Below, one piece after another: positions 36,626 to 48,900 of a stretch of 64,000 nucleotides of DNA. This DNA is from Beroe forskalii (lineage: Eukaryota; Ctenophora; Nuda; Beroida; Beroidae), in contig WFMF01000045.1 in NCBI GenBank assembly GCA_011033025.1, positions 620,001 to 684,000 on the forward strand. Direction: 5' to 3'. Position numbers and translations under genes: made by a program. Under the pieces are notes generated by a model, which saw only the letters and a program-made list of their open reading frames with translations, did no database searches and was not told the origin of the DNA. Position 1 is the first letter of the stretch. Each line of letters starts with the position of its first letter.

Positions 36626-37090
36626 GGGATCGTTCACATATTACGTAATCTCCTAGGGGGAGGGGGGAGTTTTCAAATGATTACGTTTGATTACGAGGAG
36701 GGAGGAGGTGGTTTGGTCGTTGATTACATAATCAGAATTTACAATTTTTAAGTTTAACACAACTCTTGCCACAAATTCTCGGTATTTTTAGCAAAATTTT
36801 CAGAAAACCAACTCAAAAGCACCATTTTTCAGCACCATTTTTTAAAACTTACCTCAATATTTTCATAAATTTTTCCAAAGTTGAAACATAATCAATTTTA
36901 AAGTATTTACACTGTCCATTTTCTTCATTTTCTACTCAAAAAGGTGGGGGGGGGGTTAAGCCATGATTACGTAATATTCTCCTCAAGAGAGGGGGGGTTG
37001 GGCTTTGAGTTTGATTACGTTTGATTGCGAGGGGGGAGGGAGGGGTTGAAAATGGCCAAAAATTGATTACGTAATATGTGAACGATCCCA
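36626..37090. mobile_element. MITE with 24-bp inverted ends, copy A
   Basis: Starts GGGATCGTTCACATATTACG and ends with the complement. Flanked by TA. The inner part is rich in gattacgt words and in poly-G-rich patches just inside each end. It is located 35 bp upstream of the GPCR copy-1 start codon. The equivalent position in unit 3 (43052-43053) is an empty site. Confidence 0.88.
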
Positions 37091-37325
37091 TAGCAGCGAA
37101 TATTGTATACAAGTCTCAAGCACAAGAGGTTGAGAGAAGGGTGACTTATGGCAAATACAGGAATGAAAAGTGATTATCGAGCAACATTTGTTCTATAATT
37201 GAAATCCATGAACATCGCTCAATGCCAACCACCTCATACGTTTCTACTCAAACTTGTTTTTGATCATGTGAGATGAGCTTGACGCATGTATACTCAGCAT
37301 ACAGATTATACCTACACCGCAGCGC

Positions 37326-37945
37326 ATGGAAAAGCGGTGCACGCAGGAGTTCGACACGCCACGGATATCAATCAGTTTAGGGACGGTGAGTATCTCAGCT
37401 CCGTTTTCTCCTAGCGATACCTCTCCTCAAACGTCCCTCATAACACCCTCCCACAGGTGAAGCAGCTGTACAACATCCCCATCACGAGCCCCTGTATCCA
37501 CCGGAAAGCCAAGTCCTGCCCCCTCACTGCCCGAGGCGGTCTCCTCCCCAGCACAGAGGGCGGCACCTCTCAGTGCGGGGTCAGTATCTCCTCCTTTACC
37601 CGCTCCCCCGACCTCAAGTCCGTGAAGAACGAGCCGAGTGAGGACGACTGCAGTGCTATCGGAGGGCACCACCACGAGGGTGAGGAGGAGGAGGTGAGGA
37701 TAAAGCGACCCCCGACCATTGAGCAGCTGAGTCTCATGATACAGAACTTCCTGGAGCCCCTGACTCCCGCACAGAACAGTCTGGTGAGCAGTCAATACCA
37801 GCGAGCAATGAGAGTGGGGAAGAGTATGTCTGTGCCTGCAGGAGGTAGGAGAATGCCTCCAGTCCTGCCACCAGATCATGAGTATAGGAAGCGGGGAACT
37901 GACAAGAACCTCTTCAGACACAAGTCATTCTACCTGACCACCTGA
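37326..37945 (+). CDS. Unknown-family gene, copy 2 with substitute first exon
   Basis: The 163-codon last exon (37457-37945) is intact and almost identical to that of copy 1. The coiled-coil exons of copy 1 are absent. Instead, a 60-bp open segment 37326-37385 begins with ATG (MEKRCTQEFDTPRISISLGT) and ends at a consensus gtgagt donor in phase 0, which joins the last exon in frame for a 182-residue product. Whether it is expressed is unknown; the alternative is a non-functional exon duplicate. Confidence 0.5.
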
Positions 37946-38582
37946 TGTCAGGGGGTGGGGGCATGTGAACTCTGTAGTTGCCATGGTTACTGTGTTGCCA
38001 TGGTGTGGTTGTGATGGTGATGTACAAGGACAGTGCCAAGGAGAGTTATTACGAAGGGTATACGTGGTTTTATTAATGATACAATAATTATCAGTAGCTT
38101 GTTTTTGTGGTATTTTGAAAGTATTCTCAGTTTTTTTGCATACAATATCGATTATATCTATATGTAATTGTTGATAGTTTTTGACGCAGCACTCGACAGT
38201 TATACTTCAAAACACTTCCAAGACTGTTTCATCTCGTAACGTCCAAACTTGTTAAACACGTGGGAACGGGTAGTTTAGATTTTCACTTTCAAAGCATAGG
38301 GGTCGTTCATCAACAGCGGGGAGGGGAAAAGTGGGACTAAACAGATGTTTTGCTTTCTAAGCCCGCATAGATCAAGGTGTGCGTACGCGTGCTGCGCTTC
38401 CGAGGAAGCGCGCCGCGCAATGGCAAGAGGGATGAAAGAGTTTAGCAAATGTGTATTTAGATTGTGAAATTTCAAAAAATCAACAGAAGTATTAAATCAT
38501 TTTAACAACATTGATTGATCAGTATCAAATAAGCAAAAACTGTTTTATGACAAGGTCCTCAGGCCCCTCAAGCAAGATATAA

Positions 38583-39782
38583 TTACATTGCAGTATTCCC
38601 TAATTGGTTGGTTGAGGAACCACTAGACGGCACAACCGATCTAAAGCTCCATATAACCCACTTCCTGAACCCAGAAAAGCGAATCCAGTACAGCACTGGG
38701 TTAGAAGTAGCATTAAGAGCAGTGCCCAGCAAAGCAGTGACGTTCCATGAGTAGTACCTCATAATAATAGAGCTGTAGAGGGGTCCAGGCCAGGTGAATT
38801 TCTGCAAAGTTATCTGGTACAGCACGTAGTTGATGAAGAGGGGGATGTTGTAGGCGATGTAGAGGACGGTCACAAGGATGATGGTGAGAGTTAGTCTCTG
38901 CTCCCTCCTTCGCAAGCCATCCTGAGTAGCTTTGTCAGCTCCAGTGAGCCCTGCAGTGTTCTTTCTGGTGTTCAGGATCTGGTAAAGAAGGATTTAGGAA
39001 ACAACCTGAACCGAAATTCCGGTTAACCGGGCGTTTCAGGGACCACAACCAAAACCAAATATTTTGATTTCGAAATTAACCGTTTAGGGAAACGGTTGGT
39101 TCACCGAACCCGGATACCGGTTAACGAAATCGTAAGAGGGTTTATTAACCTGGTAGGAGGAGATGCCACAGCTGATGGTGATGGGAATGATGGGGAATGC
39201 CAGCACCAGTGAATCCAGAGTGGTGTCCACCTTGATCCATATCCCAGCTGGCTCCCTGCCAGGGAAGGGTGTTATCCAGCAGTAGCCATCTTCCCAATGA
39301 TACCTGATCTCAGTCACCTTCATGCAGTAAGGGATAACGTAGACACATGCCATTGCCACCAGGGCAGTTCCCAGGATAGTCGGGATCGTGCTCTTTGAAA
39401 CCTTTCTGAGCGGGTAAAGCAGAGTGAATGTTCGGGTGAAGGACAGAGCAGCCACAAGGAACACAGACATCCGTTGTGACATCTGGAAGAGAATGTGGAG
39501 AATAGGGCAGAACTCCGGGAGCCAAACATCCCTCCCTCTCAGCAGAGTGACTCCGTGGTTAAGTGACAGGAGGCAGATCAGGCAGTCCTGTAGTGCGGTG
39601 AGAACATACAGCACACTCGACACATTGCGGAACCTTTGCGAGCGTCTCCCGATGAGAAAGTAGGAGAGGGCTACGAGGTTTGCCGGTGTTCCTAGCAAGG
39701 AGCAGGTGATGTGAAGGCTACCTATAACCTTGTCAGCTGTTCTATGCTCTTCTGTAAACTCATCTCTTGTGTAGTTACTCAT
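38583..39782 (-). CDS. Rhodopsin-like GPCR, copy 2 (intact)
   Basis: Exon 1 39782-39150 (633 bp) and exon 2 38978-38583 (396 bp, stop included) join in phase 0 to 342 residues, normal for class A receptors. N-glycosylation site NYT at residues 3-5; TM1 with Asn35 in GTPANLVAL; TM2 with Asp66; Cys92 before TM3 pairs with Cys in the second extracellular loop (near 168); TM3 ends FTRT, so Arg117 is kept but the usual Asp/Glu of the DRY motif is Thr; TM6 lacks the CWxP motif; TM7 has NPVLY at 304-308. Such receptors signal through G proteins at the plasma membrane; the ligand cannot be inferred. The donor gttaat of exon 1 is weak. Confidence 0.85.
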
Positions 39783-39816
39783 TCGATCTAATTCTAGGTT
39801 TGAAATCCTTGAATTA

Positions 39817-40280
39817 GGGATCGTTCACATATTACGTAATCTCCTAGGGGGAGGGGGGAGTTTTCAAATGATTACGTTTGATTACGAGGAGGGAGGAGGT
39901 TGTTTGGTCGTTGATTACATAATCAGAATTTACAATTTTTAAGTTTAACACAACTTTTGCCATAAATTCTCGGTATTTTTAGCAAAATTTTCAGAAAACC
40001 AACTCAAAAGCACCATTTTTCAGCACCATTTTTTAAAACTTACCTCAATATTTTCATAAATTTTTCCAAAGTTGAAACATTATCAATTTTAAAGTATTTA
40101 CACTGTCCACTTTCTTAATTTTCTACTCAAAAAGGTGGGGGGGGTTTAAGCCATGATTACGTAATATTCTCCTCAAGAGAGGGGGGGTTGGGCTTTGAGT
40201 TTGATTACGTTTGATTACGAGGGGGAGGGAGGGGGTTGAAAATGGCCAAAAATTGATTACGTAATATGTGAACGATCCCA
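39817..40280. mobile_element. MITE with 24-bp inverted ends, copy B
   Basis: Same element, orientation and position as the one at 36626, differing by a few substitutions and 1-bp length changes in G runs. It was carried along by the cassette duplication, so it is not an independent insertion. Confidence 0.88.
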
Positions 40281-40517
40281 TAGCAGCGAATATTGTATAC
40301 AAGTCTCAAGCTCAAGAGGTTGAGAGAAGGGTGACTTATGGCAAATACAGGAATGAAAAGTGATTATCGAGCAACATTTGTTCTATAATTGAAATCCATG
40401 AACATCGCTCAATGCCAACCACCTCATACGTTTCTACTCAAACTTGTTTTTGATCATGTGAGAGATGAGCTTGACGCATGTATACTCAGCATACAGATTA
40501 TACCTACACCGCAGCGC

Positions 40518-41145
40518 ATGGAAAAGCGGTGCACGCAGGAGTTCGACACGCCACGGATATCAATCAGTTTAGGGACGGTGAGTATCTCAGCTCCGTTTTC
40601 TCCTAGCGATACCTCTCCTCAAACGTCCCTCATAACACCCTCCCACAGGTGAAGCAGCTGTACAACATACCAACATCCCCATCACGAGCCCCTGTATCCA
40701 CCGGAAAGCCAAGTCCTGCCCCCTCACTGCGCGGGGCGGTCTCCTCCCCAGCACAGAGGGCGGCACCTCTCAGTGCGGGGTCAGTATCTCCTCCTTTACC
40801 CGCTCCCCCGACCTCAAGTCCGTGAAGAACGAGCCGAGTGAGGACGACTGCAGTGCTATCGGAGGGCACCACCACGAGGGTGAGGAGGAGGAGGTGAGGA
40901 TAAAGCGACCCCCGACCATTGAGCAGCTGAGTCTCATGATACAGAACTTCCTGGAGCCCCTGACTCCCGCACAGAACAGTCTGGTGAGCAGTCAATACCA
41001 GCGAGCAATGAGAGTAGGGAAGAGTATGTCTGTGCCTGCAGGAGGTAGGAGAATGCCTCCAGTACTGCCACCAGATCATGAGTATAGGAAGCGGGGAACT
41101 GACAAGAACCTCTTCAGACACAAGTCATTCTACCTGACCACCTGA
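40518..41145 (+). pseudogene. Unknown-family gene, copy 3 (frameshifted last exon)
   Basis: A substitute first exon like that of copy 2 is present (40518-40577, gtgagt donor); here its frame is open further upstream, to about 40389. The last exon (40649-41145) has an 8-bp insertion (accaacat) after tacaacat, 24 bp into the exon, which looks like a local slippage duplication. This breaks the frame; the frame of the remaining ~155 codons is intact. A downstream acceptor could in principle bypass the insertion, so inactivation is likely but not certain. Confidence 0.65.
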
Positions 41146-41829
41146 TGTCAGGGGGTGGGGGCATGTGAACTCTGTAGTTGCCATGGTTACTGTGTTGCCA
41201 TGGTCTGAACTCTGTAGTTGCCATGGTTACCAAGGTTGCCATGGTGTGGTTGTGATGGTGATGCTTAAGGACAGTGCCAAGGAGAGGTATTATGAAGGGA
41301 ATACATGGTTTTATTAATGATACAATAATTATCAGTAGCTTCTTCAGTTTTTGTGGTATATTTTGAAAGTATTCTCAGTTATTTTTTTTGCATACAATAT
41401 CGATTATATCTATATGTGATTGTTAATAGTTTTTGACGCAGCACTCAACAGTTATACCTCAAAACACTTCCAAGACTGTTTCATCTCGTAACGTCCAAAC
41501 TTGTTAACCACGTGGGAACGGGGAGTTTAACTTTGAAAGCATATAGGGGCCATTCATCAACAGCGGGGTGGGGAAATGTGGGGCTAAACAGATGTTTTGG
41601 TTTCTAAGCCCGCACAGATCAAGGTGTGCGTAGGTGTGCTGCGCTTCTGAGGAAGCGTGCCGCGCAATGCGAAGAGGGATGAAAGTGTTTAGCAAATGTG
41701 TATTTAGATTGTGAAATTTCAAAAAATCAACAGAAGTAATAAATCATTTTAACAACATTGATTGATCAGTATCAAATAAGCAAAAACTGTTTTATGACAA
41801 GGTCCTCAGGCCCCTCAAGCAAGATATAA

Positions 41830-43019
41830 TTACATTGCAGTATTCCCTAATTGGTTGGTTGAGGAACCACTAGACGGCACAACCGATCTAAAGCTCCTTA
41901 TAACCCACTTCCTGAACCCAGAAAAGCGAATCCAGTACAGTACCGGGTTAGAAGTAGCATTAAGAGCAGTGCCCAGCAAAGCAGTAACGTTCCATGAGTA
42001 GTACCTCATAACAATGGAGCTGTAGAGGGGTCCGGGCCAACTGAACTTCTGCAAAGTTATTTGGTACAGCACGTAGTTGATGAAGAGGGGGATGTTGTAG
42101 GCGATGTAGAGGACTGTCACAAGGATGATAGTGAGAGTGAGTCTCTGCTCCCTCCTCCGCAATCCATCCTGAGTAACTTTATCAGCTGTTGTGAGTCCTG
42201 CTGTGTTCTTCCTGGTGTTCAGGATCTGGTAAAGAAGGAGTTAGGAAATGGAATACCGGTTTACCGGGCGTTTCAGGGACCACAACCAAAACCAAATATT
42301 TTGATTTCGAAATTAACCGTTTAGGGAAACGGTTGGTTCACCGAACCGGGATACCGGTTAACGAAATCGTAAGAGGGTTTATTAACCTGGTAGGAGGAGA
42401 TGCCACAGCTGATAGAGATGGGAATGATGGGGAATGCCAGCACCAGGGAGTCCAGAGTGGTGTCCACCTTGATCCATATCCCAGCTGGCTCCCTGCCAGG
42501 GAAGGGTGTTATCCAGCAGTAGCCATCTTCCCAATGATACCTGATCTCAGTCACCTTCATGCAGTAAGGGATCACGTAGACACATGCCATTGCCACCAGG
42601 GCAGTTCCCAGGATAGTCAGGATCGTGCTCTTTGACACCTTTCTGAGCGGGTAAAGCAGAGTGAATGTTCGGGTGAAGGACAGAGCAGCCACAAGGAATA
42701 CCGACATCCGTTGTGACATCTGGAAGAGAATGTGGAGAAAAGGGCAGAACTCAGGGAGCCAAACATCTCTCCCTCTCAGCAGTGTTACTCCGTGGTTAAG
42801 TGACAGGAGGCAGATCAAGCAATCCTGTAGTGCGGTCAGAACGTAGAGCACGCTCGACACATAGCGAAACCTTTGCGAGCGTCGCCCGATGAGAAAATAG
42901 GAGAGGGCTACAAGGTTTGCTGGTGTTCCTAGCAAAGAGCAGGTGATGTGAAGGCTGCCTATCACATTGTCAGCTGTCCTATGTTCTTCTGTAAACTCTT
43001 CTCTTGTGTAGTTACTCAT
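41830..43019 (-). CDS. Rhodopsin-like GPCR, copy 3 (intact)
   Basis: Exon 1 43019-42387 and exon 2 42225-41830 give 342 residues, matching copy 2 except for scattered substitutions (for example KVIG to NVIG in the N-terminus and RNVSS to RYVSS before TM2). Conserved features are as in copy 2: TM1 Asn35, TM2 Asp66, Cys92, FTRT in place of DRY, NPVLY in TM7. The 5' flank lacks the MITE present next to copies 1 and 2, so its promoter region differs from theirs. Confidence 0.87.
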
Positions 43020-43590
43020 TCGATCTTATTCAAGGTTTGAACTCCTTGAATTAGCAGCGAATATTGTATGCTCGCTCAAGCTCAAGAGGTTGAGAGAAGG
43101 GTGACTTGTGGCAAATGTAGAAATGAAAAGTGAATGTATCGAGCGATACCGGATCTAGACTCCGTGTATCAGGAATCCGCCGGCCATGTGACGTCACCAA
43201 ACGCTGCCGCACGCTGCAAAAGATGACGCAACCGGCGAATTACTAATGTGCCGATGTTAAAGTGGAGGTGATCCATCGCTCAATGCCAACCACCTCATAC
43301 GATTCTACTCAAACTTGTTTTTGATCATGTGAGGGATGAGCTTGACGCATGTATACTCAGCATACAGATTATACCTACGCCAAGGCAGATGTTATACATC
43401 TCCAGGAACTAAGGAATGCACACCTTGCCTGCCAGTAACCCACCAACATACCGGGGGAGGGAATGTGTCTCTATATATCCTCACTAAGGTGCATTCTCTG
43501 ATAGGATTCCGCAGAATTCCGCAGTGAAGAGGCCAGGCTTCTTGGAAACTGCCAGAAACGGTAGCACCAGCAATTTCGTGGAGACAAACG

Positions 43591-43930
43591 CTTGCCATGG
43601 TTACTACGGTTGCCATGGTTACTACGGTTGCCATGGTTACGATGGTTTCCATGGTTACTCATTCAACTGACTGTGGTTAGCAGTTGCCGTGGTCACTACG
43701 GTTTCCATGGTTACTCATTTAACTGACTGTGGTTAGCGGTTGCCATGGTTACTATGGTTTCCATGGTTTCTTATTTAACTGACTGTGGTTGCCATGGTTA
43801 CTATGGTTGCCGGAGCTACTAATTCAACTGACTGACTAACTGCGGTTGCCGTGGTAACTATGGTTGTCCATGTTAGTATGGTTGCCATTGTTACTTATTT
43901 CACTGACTAACTGTGGTCGTCATGATTGCC
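43591..43930. repeat. Minisatellite with ggttgccatggttac core
   Basis: About twelve imperfect copies of a 15-18 bp unit containing gttgccatggttactayg, interspersed with ttcaactgactgtgg. The same core occurs in the 3' flank of each cassette (34725-34800, 37975-38005, 41170-41245). Confidence 0.85.
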
Positions 43931-46137
43931 ATCGCTACTCATTTGACTGGGGATGAAATGGCTGATGCTGATGTCATTGGGATGCCAACAGCCAATACAA
44001 ATTACATTTTATGGCATTTTCTCAGTTTTTTGTAGTTAAAGTATCAAAGTATCAAAGCAATAGCTTGAAGAATTTGTGACGCAAAAAGTTGGTCTTCATA
44101 TCGAGCAGTTGACTTTCATATTTCGTATATTAAAGCTTACAGAAAATGTTCCTCTGAATTTGCTAAGACTTAAGAGATCGCAAAAGCGCGTTCTGCGTTT
44201 TCTTTTGTCCGACTTGTCTTAAAAATAGCAACTCTCTCCACAACCTTTCATTAAGTGCTGAACGTTACTCTTGCAAAGATTTCCTTTTCAAGATTTTTAG
44301 TAGGACACCTCCCTCCATAGGCTCGTGACATATAAAACTTTCGCTGATTCAAATCTTTGTCATTATAAATCGTGCTATTTCGTTGGCTGCACAAAACTTC
44401 CCCTTAATATACGCAAAAATGTGCTATTTTTAATCACACAATATAAAATGTGGGGAGTGCGCTACTATATTATGTTTTGTAAGCTCACGTATCGCCTTGG
44501 AGTCGGGGTTTACATATTAAACACGGTGAGTTAAACAGCTACATAATATATTGCTAATAATAATTGAGATATCGTAGAACTAGCTGCGTGTAGACCGGGT
44601 TAGTTTTACGACCTTCTAATTGGATGTAACGCGCTACACGCCTCCCTCCCGAAGCAGTCTCTCTCCCTGCAGAGAGAGGGAGGTGATGACACATCAGTCA
44701 TTGCAACGCTTTATAAACCCTCTTTCGCTGTTCGTTTATATATATAAAACCTCCTGTACTATATTCTCCCTCCAAACCGCACAGTATAAGAATTAGGAGA
44801 ATATTCCTCCGAACTTATAAACCTGATCGCCGCTAAACGAGCCGGATAGTCGGATACATGCAGGTCTAGACAAAATATATTAATTCAATAATATAGCGAA
44901 AAGAATATATCCTTTGAAGAATTATGTAGGAAGTTTCAAAGTTGAAAATAGGCCGCAGCATTTTTGCATATTTTCACCTCCATTTCCAATCATTATAAAT
45001 GTCTGTTCTTTTGGTTAGATAGATGATACAATGACTGAAGCCTTAAGTGAGGATTTTGCGGCGAAAATATCCATAATCTTTAAGATTTTGTTTGTCTGAA
45101 AATAAATTTCACACCCAGAGCTTGGAATACTGAAATAGAGCAGAAATTATATCCCTTTTTTCTAAATACGCCATGGATATAAGATATTATGTCTACTAGT
45201 TTATCTCATTTCGTGATCCATTGCCGTCTACACGTGCTGCGCGCGAGATTAAACTCCACTGTTTCAGCACTTCAATTTGACTTCAATATGTTGCATGCGG
45301 CACGCATTCCATGAGCCCATAGCACGAATGCAGAAACTACAGAGTAAGGTTGTTATTACAAGTAGAACCACGATTACTTACATAGCGTTATATTTGAAAT
45401 GATTTGAGAGAATAACTCCTAATCAGTTCCGACATATTTACGAATTCCTAAATCTCGTAGCTGAGAGAATTTAGGAATACCTTACCTTAGCGAGTCTTAG
45501 AATGTCTGTTCAGGGTAGTCTGAATACTTCTAATGATTATACTTCCCTCTACATGTGACACCACCACTGCAGTGGCTGATTGTTTGTGTGTTTGTCAGTT
45601 TGAGTGTGTGGTTCTGTGTGTGTGGTTCTGTGAGTGTGTGGTTCTGTGTGTGTGTCCAGCAGCTGTAAACCCGCTTTACACTCCGCTTACACTCGCAGCT
45701 GCAGCTCCTGCCATATTTGGGCACCTCGTTCCAACTGCAACTACAACACACAGTCTTGTCAACAGCTAATATACGCGCTCTTGACTCCTCACACCTGACC
45801 TATATCACGTGACCTCGTTAACCAATCAGATTGCAGGAACATTAGCAGCTGTCCAATAAGGTGTCGAACTTGCTTTTACCCTCCTTTCATCACCTGAAGT
45901 AACTGTACACGGATTTCCCCCACTGAGCGCGCTGCGTTGAAGTCACGTGATCCGATGTGTTGAGTTAACGTATTTTCGATGTGTCGAATGGAATTCGGCT
46001 AATCAGACTTTTCGGAATTTTGGTACACTCTGCTCTCTGAGCAGCAGGGTAGTTGTTGTCTTGCAGCCTTCACTGCAAATTAAACGTTTTGTTACATAAC
46101 TGTGAGCCTCCTTCACAGTGACCGAGTCTTTTCACTT

Positions 46138-46420
46138 ATTAGCCTGGATTAGCCTGGATTAGCCTGGATTAGCCTGGATTAGTCTGGATTAAAGGATTAT
46201 TAGCCTGGATTGAGATGGATTATTAACCTGGATTAATGGATTATTAGGCTGAATTAATGGACTATTAACCTGGATTAATGGATTATTAACCTGGATTGAT
46301 GGCTTGTAAACCTGGACTTTTTAACATGAATTATAAGGTTGCATTCTTGACCTGCAGGCTGATCATTATTTTTAGGCTGGATTGATGGATTGTTAAGCTC
46401 GGTTGTTGAGCTCGAATAGT
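46138..46420. repeat. ggattagcct minisatellite
   Basis: Starts with five clean 11-bp copies (attagcctgg), then degenerates into ~20-bp units around ggattattaacctggatt. Confidence 0.85.
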
Positions 46421-48797
46421 AGAACGGATTAACGTTTAATAAGAAGTTAACAACAGCTCCGATTGCCTTCAAATACCTCTGATTTATGCAGTAAATTCAA
46501 TACAGCTTATTCCAACGACCAACTCTTTAATCGTTCATTTTGCATTTCATTTGATTATCACGATTTAAACCGTCAGATTATATTCAGAGGCATATTTTAA
46601 CTTTCTAAATTGTTTTAATGTTTTAGTCACTAAATCGATTTTAAATTTATCATTCTTGACATTTTATTTCAAATTTCATTAAGACAATATGCTTAGATAG
46701 AAAATAAAAGCACATTAATTTGCATTATTGCACGAGGAGCTGGCCGAGTACGATAATACCAAATTATTGCACGAGGAGAGGCCGAGTAAAACAATTTTTA
46801 TGAGCGTCATGACCTTTTGCCAGTTGCCATACGCTAAGCGTTTTATTGTACCTTATGTAAAAAACACTTTGCTATCCTACAAGTGCCCTTGAAATAGATA
46901 ATAGAAATTGGAATTCTTTATAAAGGACATTCAATTTCGGCATTTAAATTGGCAATATCAAAAAGTTGAAAAACATCTAACATCTCTTCCAAACGGTGAC
47001 TCTTGTACCTTATGAAATGCCTCGAATCGTGAATTCCGCAGATTTAATCCATAAGTTTGGTTATGGAAATGAGCCAGAGTTACTCAAACCTAGCTTTGGA
47101 GTCGCTGTATCGAGAGATCAAAATACGCTGGTAATCTAAACTGATTCCGTTAAAATGGTCCGGTTTTTAAGGAGCAGGTAAAGGAAAGGAGTGCGCAAGA
47201 GCTGTTAGGTCACATGACATGCATCATCAAATCACGTCATAGATTCATTTCAAAGCTCTGTCTGTGCGTTCACTGAGTGCAACATTCCACGAGCAGCTTA
47301 GATTAGTCAAACTAACTTATTTATTTACTTATTTAAGCAACAGGCAGCCCCCTTATTTTCATTTTCAAAAGGCAATTTAAACCAAAGGAGTCTAGCCTCA
47401 TTTAGGATTTTCACCAAAATTTTAATCTTTTCAATCCCTTTTCAATAATTAATTAATCACCTTAAAAGATTTTGCTTGTAATTTTGCAAGGAAAAGTGAT
47501 GAAACATGTTTCTAGAATTACTTCAAAAAATTAGGACTTTCTTTGTTTTGAAAAGAACCCCCTAGATCTCTAGAAATGAAGGAGGGGCCTGGGTCCCTAG
47601 AATCTCACAAAACCATGCAATAACGTTGGGTATGTTCTTAATTTCAGAAATATTTGGATAAGCGCCTAGGGCACAGGCCAGGCCTTGAGGCACACCCAGA
47701 TTATTACTGACCCATAAGTTACTTGCTCGAATGAAATAGAGTGAGGCCGGCAGAAGTTATTATGAAGATGACAGCTTCATTGATTACACCCAATTCAAAG
47801 TGTGTACAATGATCATTGACAACAGGAAGCCATACTCTATGTTAGGTGTGACACCACAAATTGGGGTTACTTTTAGTGCTGTCATTCCTGGTGAGATGCT
47901 GAAAGTTTACCATGCTAATTGTAGGGCATTAACTTACAAGGATTCAGGGATGCGCTAATTTTAATCCCCGCAACTCCGTTAATAGATTCGAATTATCGCT
48001 GCAAGTTTTTGGTTCAATTCAAGGATCACTAACAATCCGCAAAACACAAAGACAATGTCTTGTCTCTGTTTGGGAACCAAGCTATGTCTTTGAAAGACAT
48101 AGCTGGGTCCCAAAACAGAGTATGTCACACATCTAGGTATGGTTTGGAAAGCGTACAGACAGCGTGGTAATCGCTAAAAGGCAAAAGATAGCAGCTAATT
48201 TCATTAGAACAAATACACATAGGCTGCTGAGCATGAGACTCCCCCACGCGTCTCACATAACTATCTTAATATTGGCTATTTTCACATATGTCACAATAGT
48301 TCGGTACCTAATTTTCAGTTCCTTTTCAGGCTGGGCAAATAACCGAATACTAGGGCATAAGTTGCTAATATAGGTTCAGGATCTTGGAGACATTTCCTTG
48401 TGTTTGACGATCGATGCCATCACAGTACTATTTCATCTCCAACCTTGTTATTAGAGAGCGCTTTGGCCTTAATAACCAACCTCTGGCCTCTGCAAATACC
48501 TATGGTGATTGAATTACAAACCGGCGCATTTGAAGGGTTGACAGTGCGTGCGCAAGATGCGCGCGCATGTCAATTGCGCGGCTTCTTGTCCCTATTTTTT
48601 ATCTCCTTCCTTAAACAACTACTGAAGACAAGATTTTTATCAAAGAGTCAAAGCCTACCCCAGGAAGTGAGATTCCACACTACTACAAGTTTACATGCTG
48701 TGTACTGCAACATGACGTCACAACATTATCCCATTAGGCTCTGAAGGTACTCACGTGTAACCAACTGTCACACGCGAGACAGCGCGTGAAACAGCAA

Positions 48798-48900
48798 CAA
48801 CCAATAGCAGTCCACTTTACTGAGACATCAACCAATAGCAGCCCACTTTACTGAGACATTAACCGATAGGAAGGCAGGAGGGAGACATTAACCAATAGTA
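48798..48900. repeat. Tandem repeat with CCAAT boxes
   Basis: Three units of about 35 bp (aaccaatagcag then ccactttactgagacat). Each contains an inverted-CCAAT-type site in direct orientation (ccaat). A promoter role is possible but no gene start follows. Confidence 0.55.

Larger units (their letters stand above)
34110..43380. repeat. Tandem triplication of a ~3.2-kb two-gene cassette
   Basis: Equivalent points repeat at 34214, 37457 and 40649 (spacings 3243 and 3192). Each unit contains the last exon of the plus-strand gene, a spacer, GPCR exon 2 and GPCR exon 1 (minus strand), and a segment of 5' flank. Units 1 and 2 also contain a 465-bp MITE that unit 3 lacks. Third-unit similarity fades near 43,380, after the tacctac word. 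Identity between units is very high in exons and also high in the spacers, which suggests recent duplication. Confidence 0.92.

Noticed and set aside
43392..43662. Frames with MSNHGNHRNHGN-type repeats
   Set aside because: Direct translation of the ccatggttac minisatellite.
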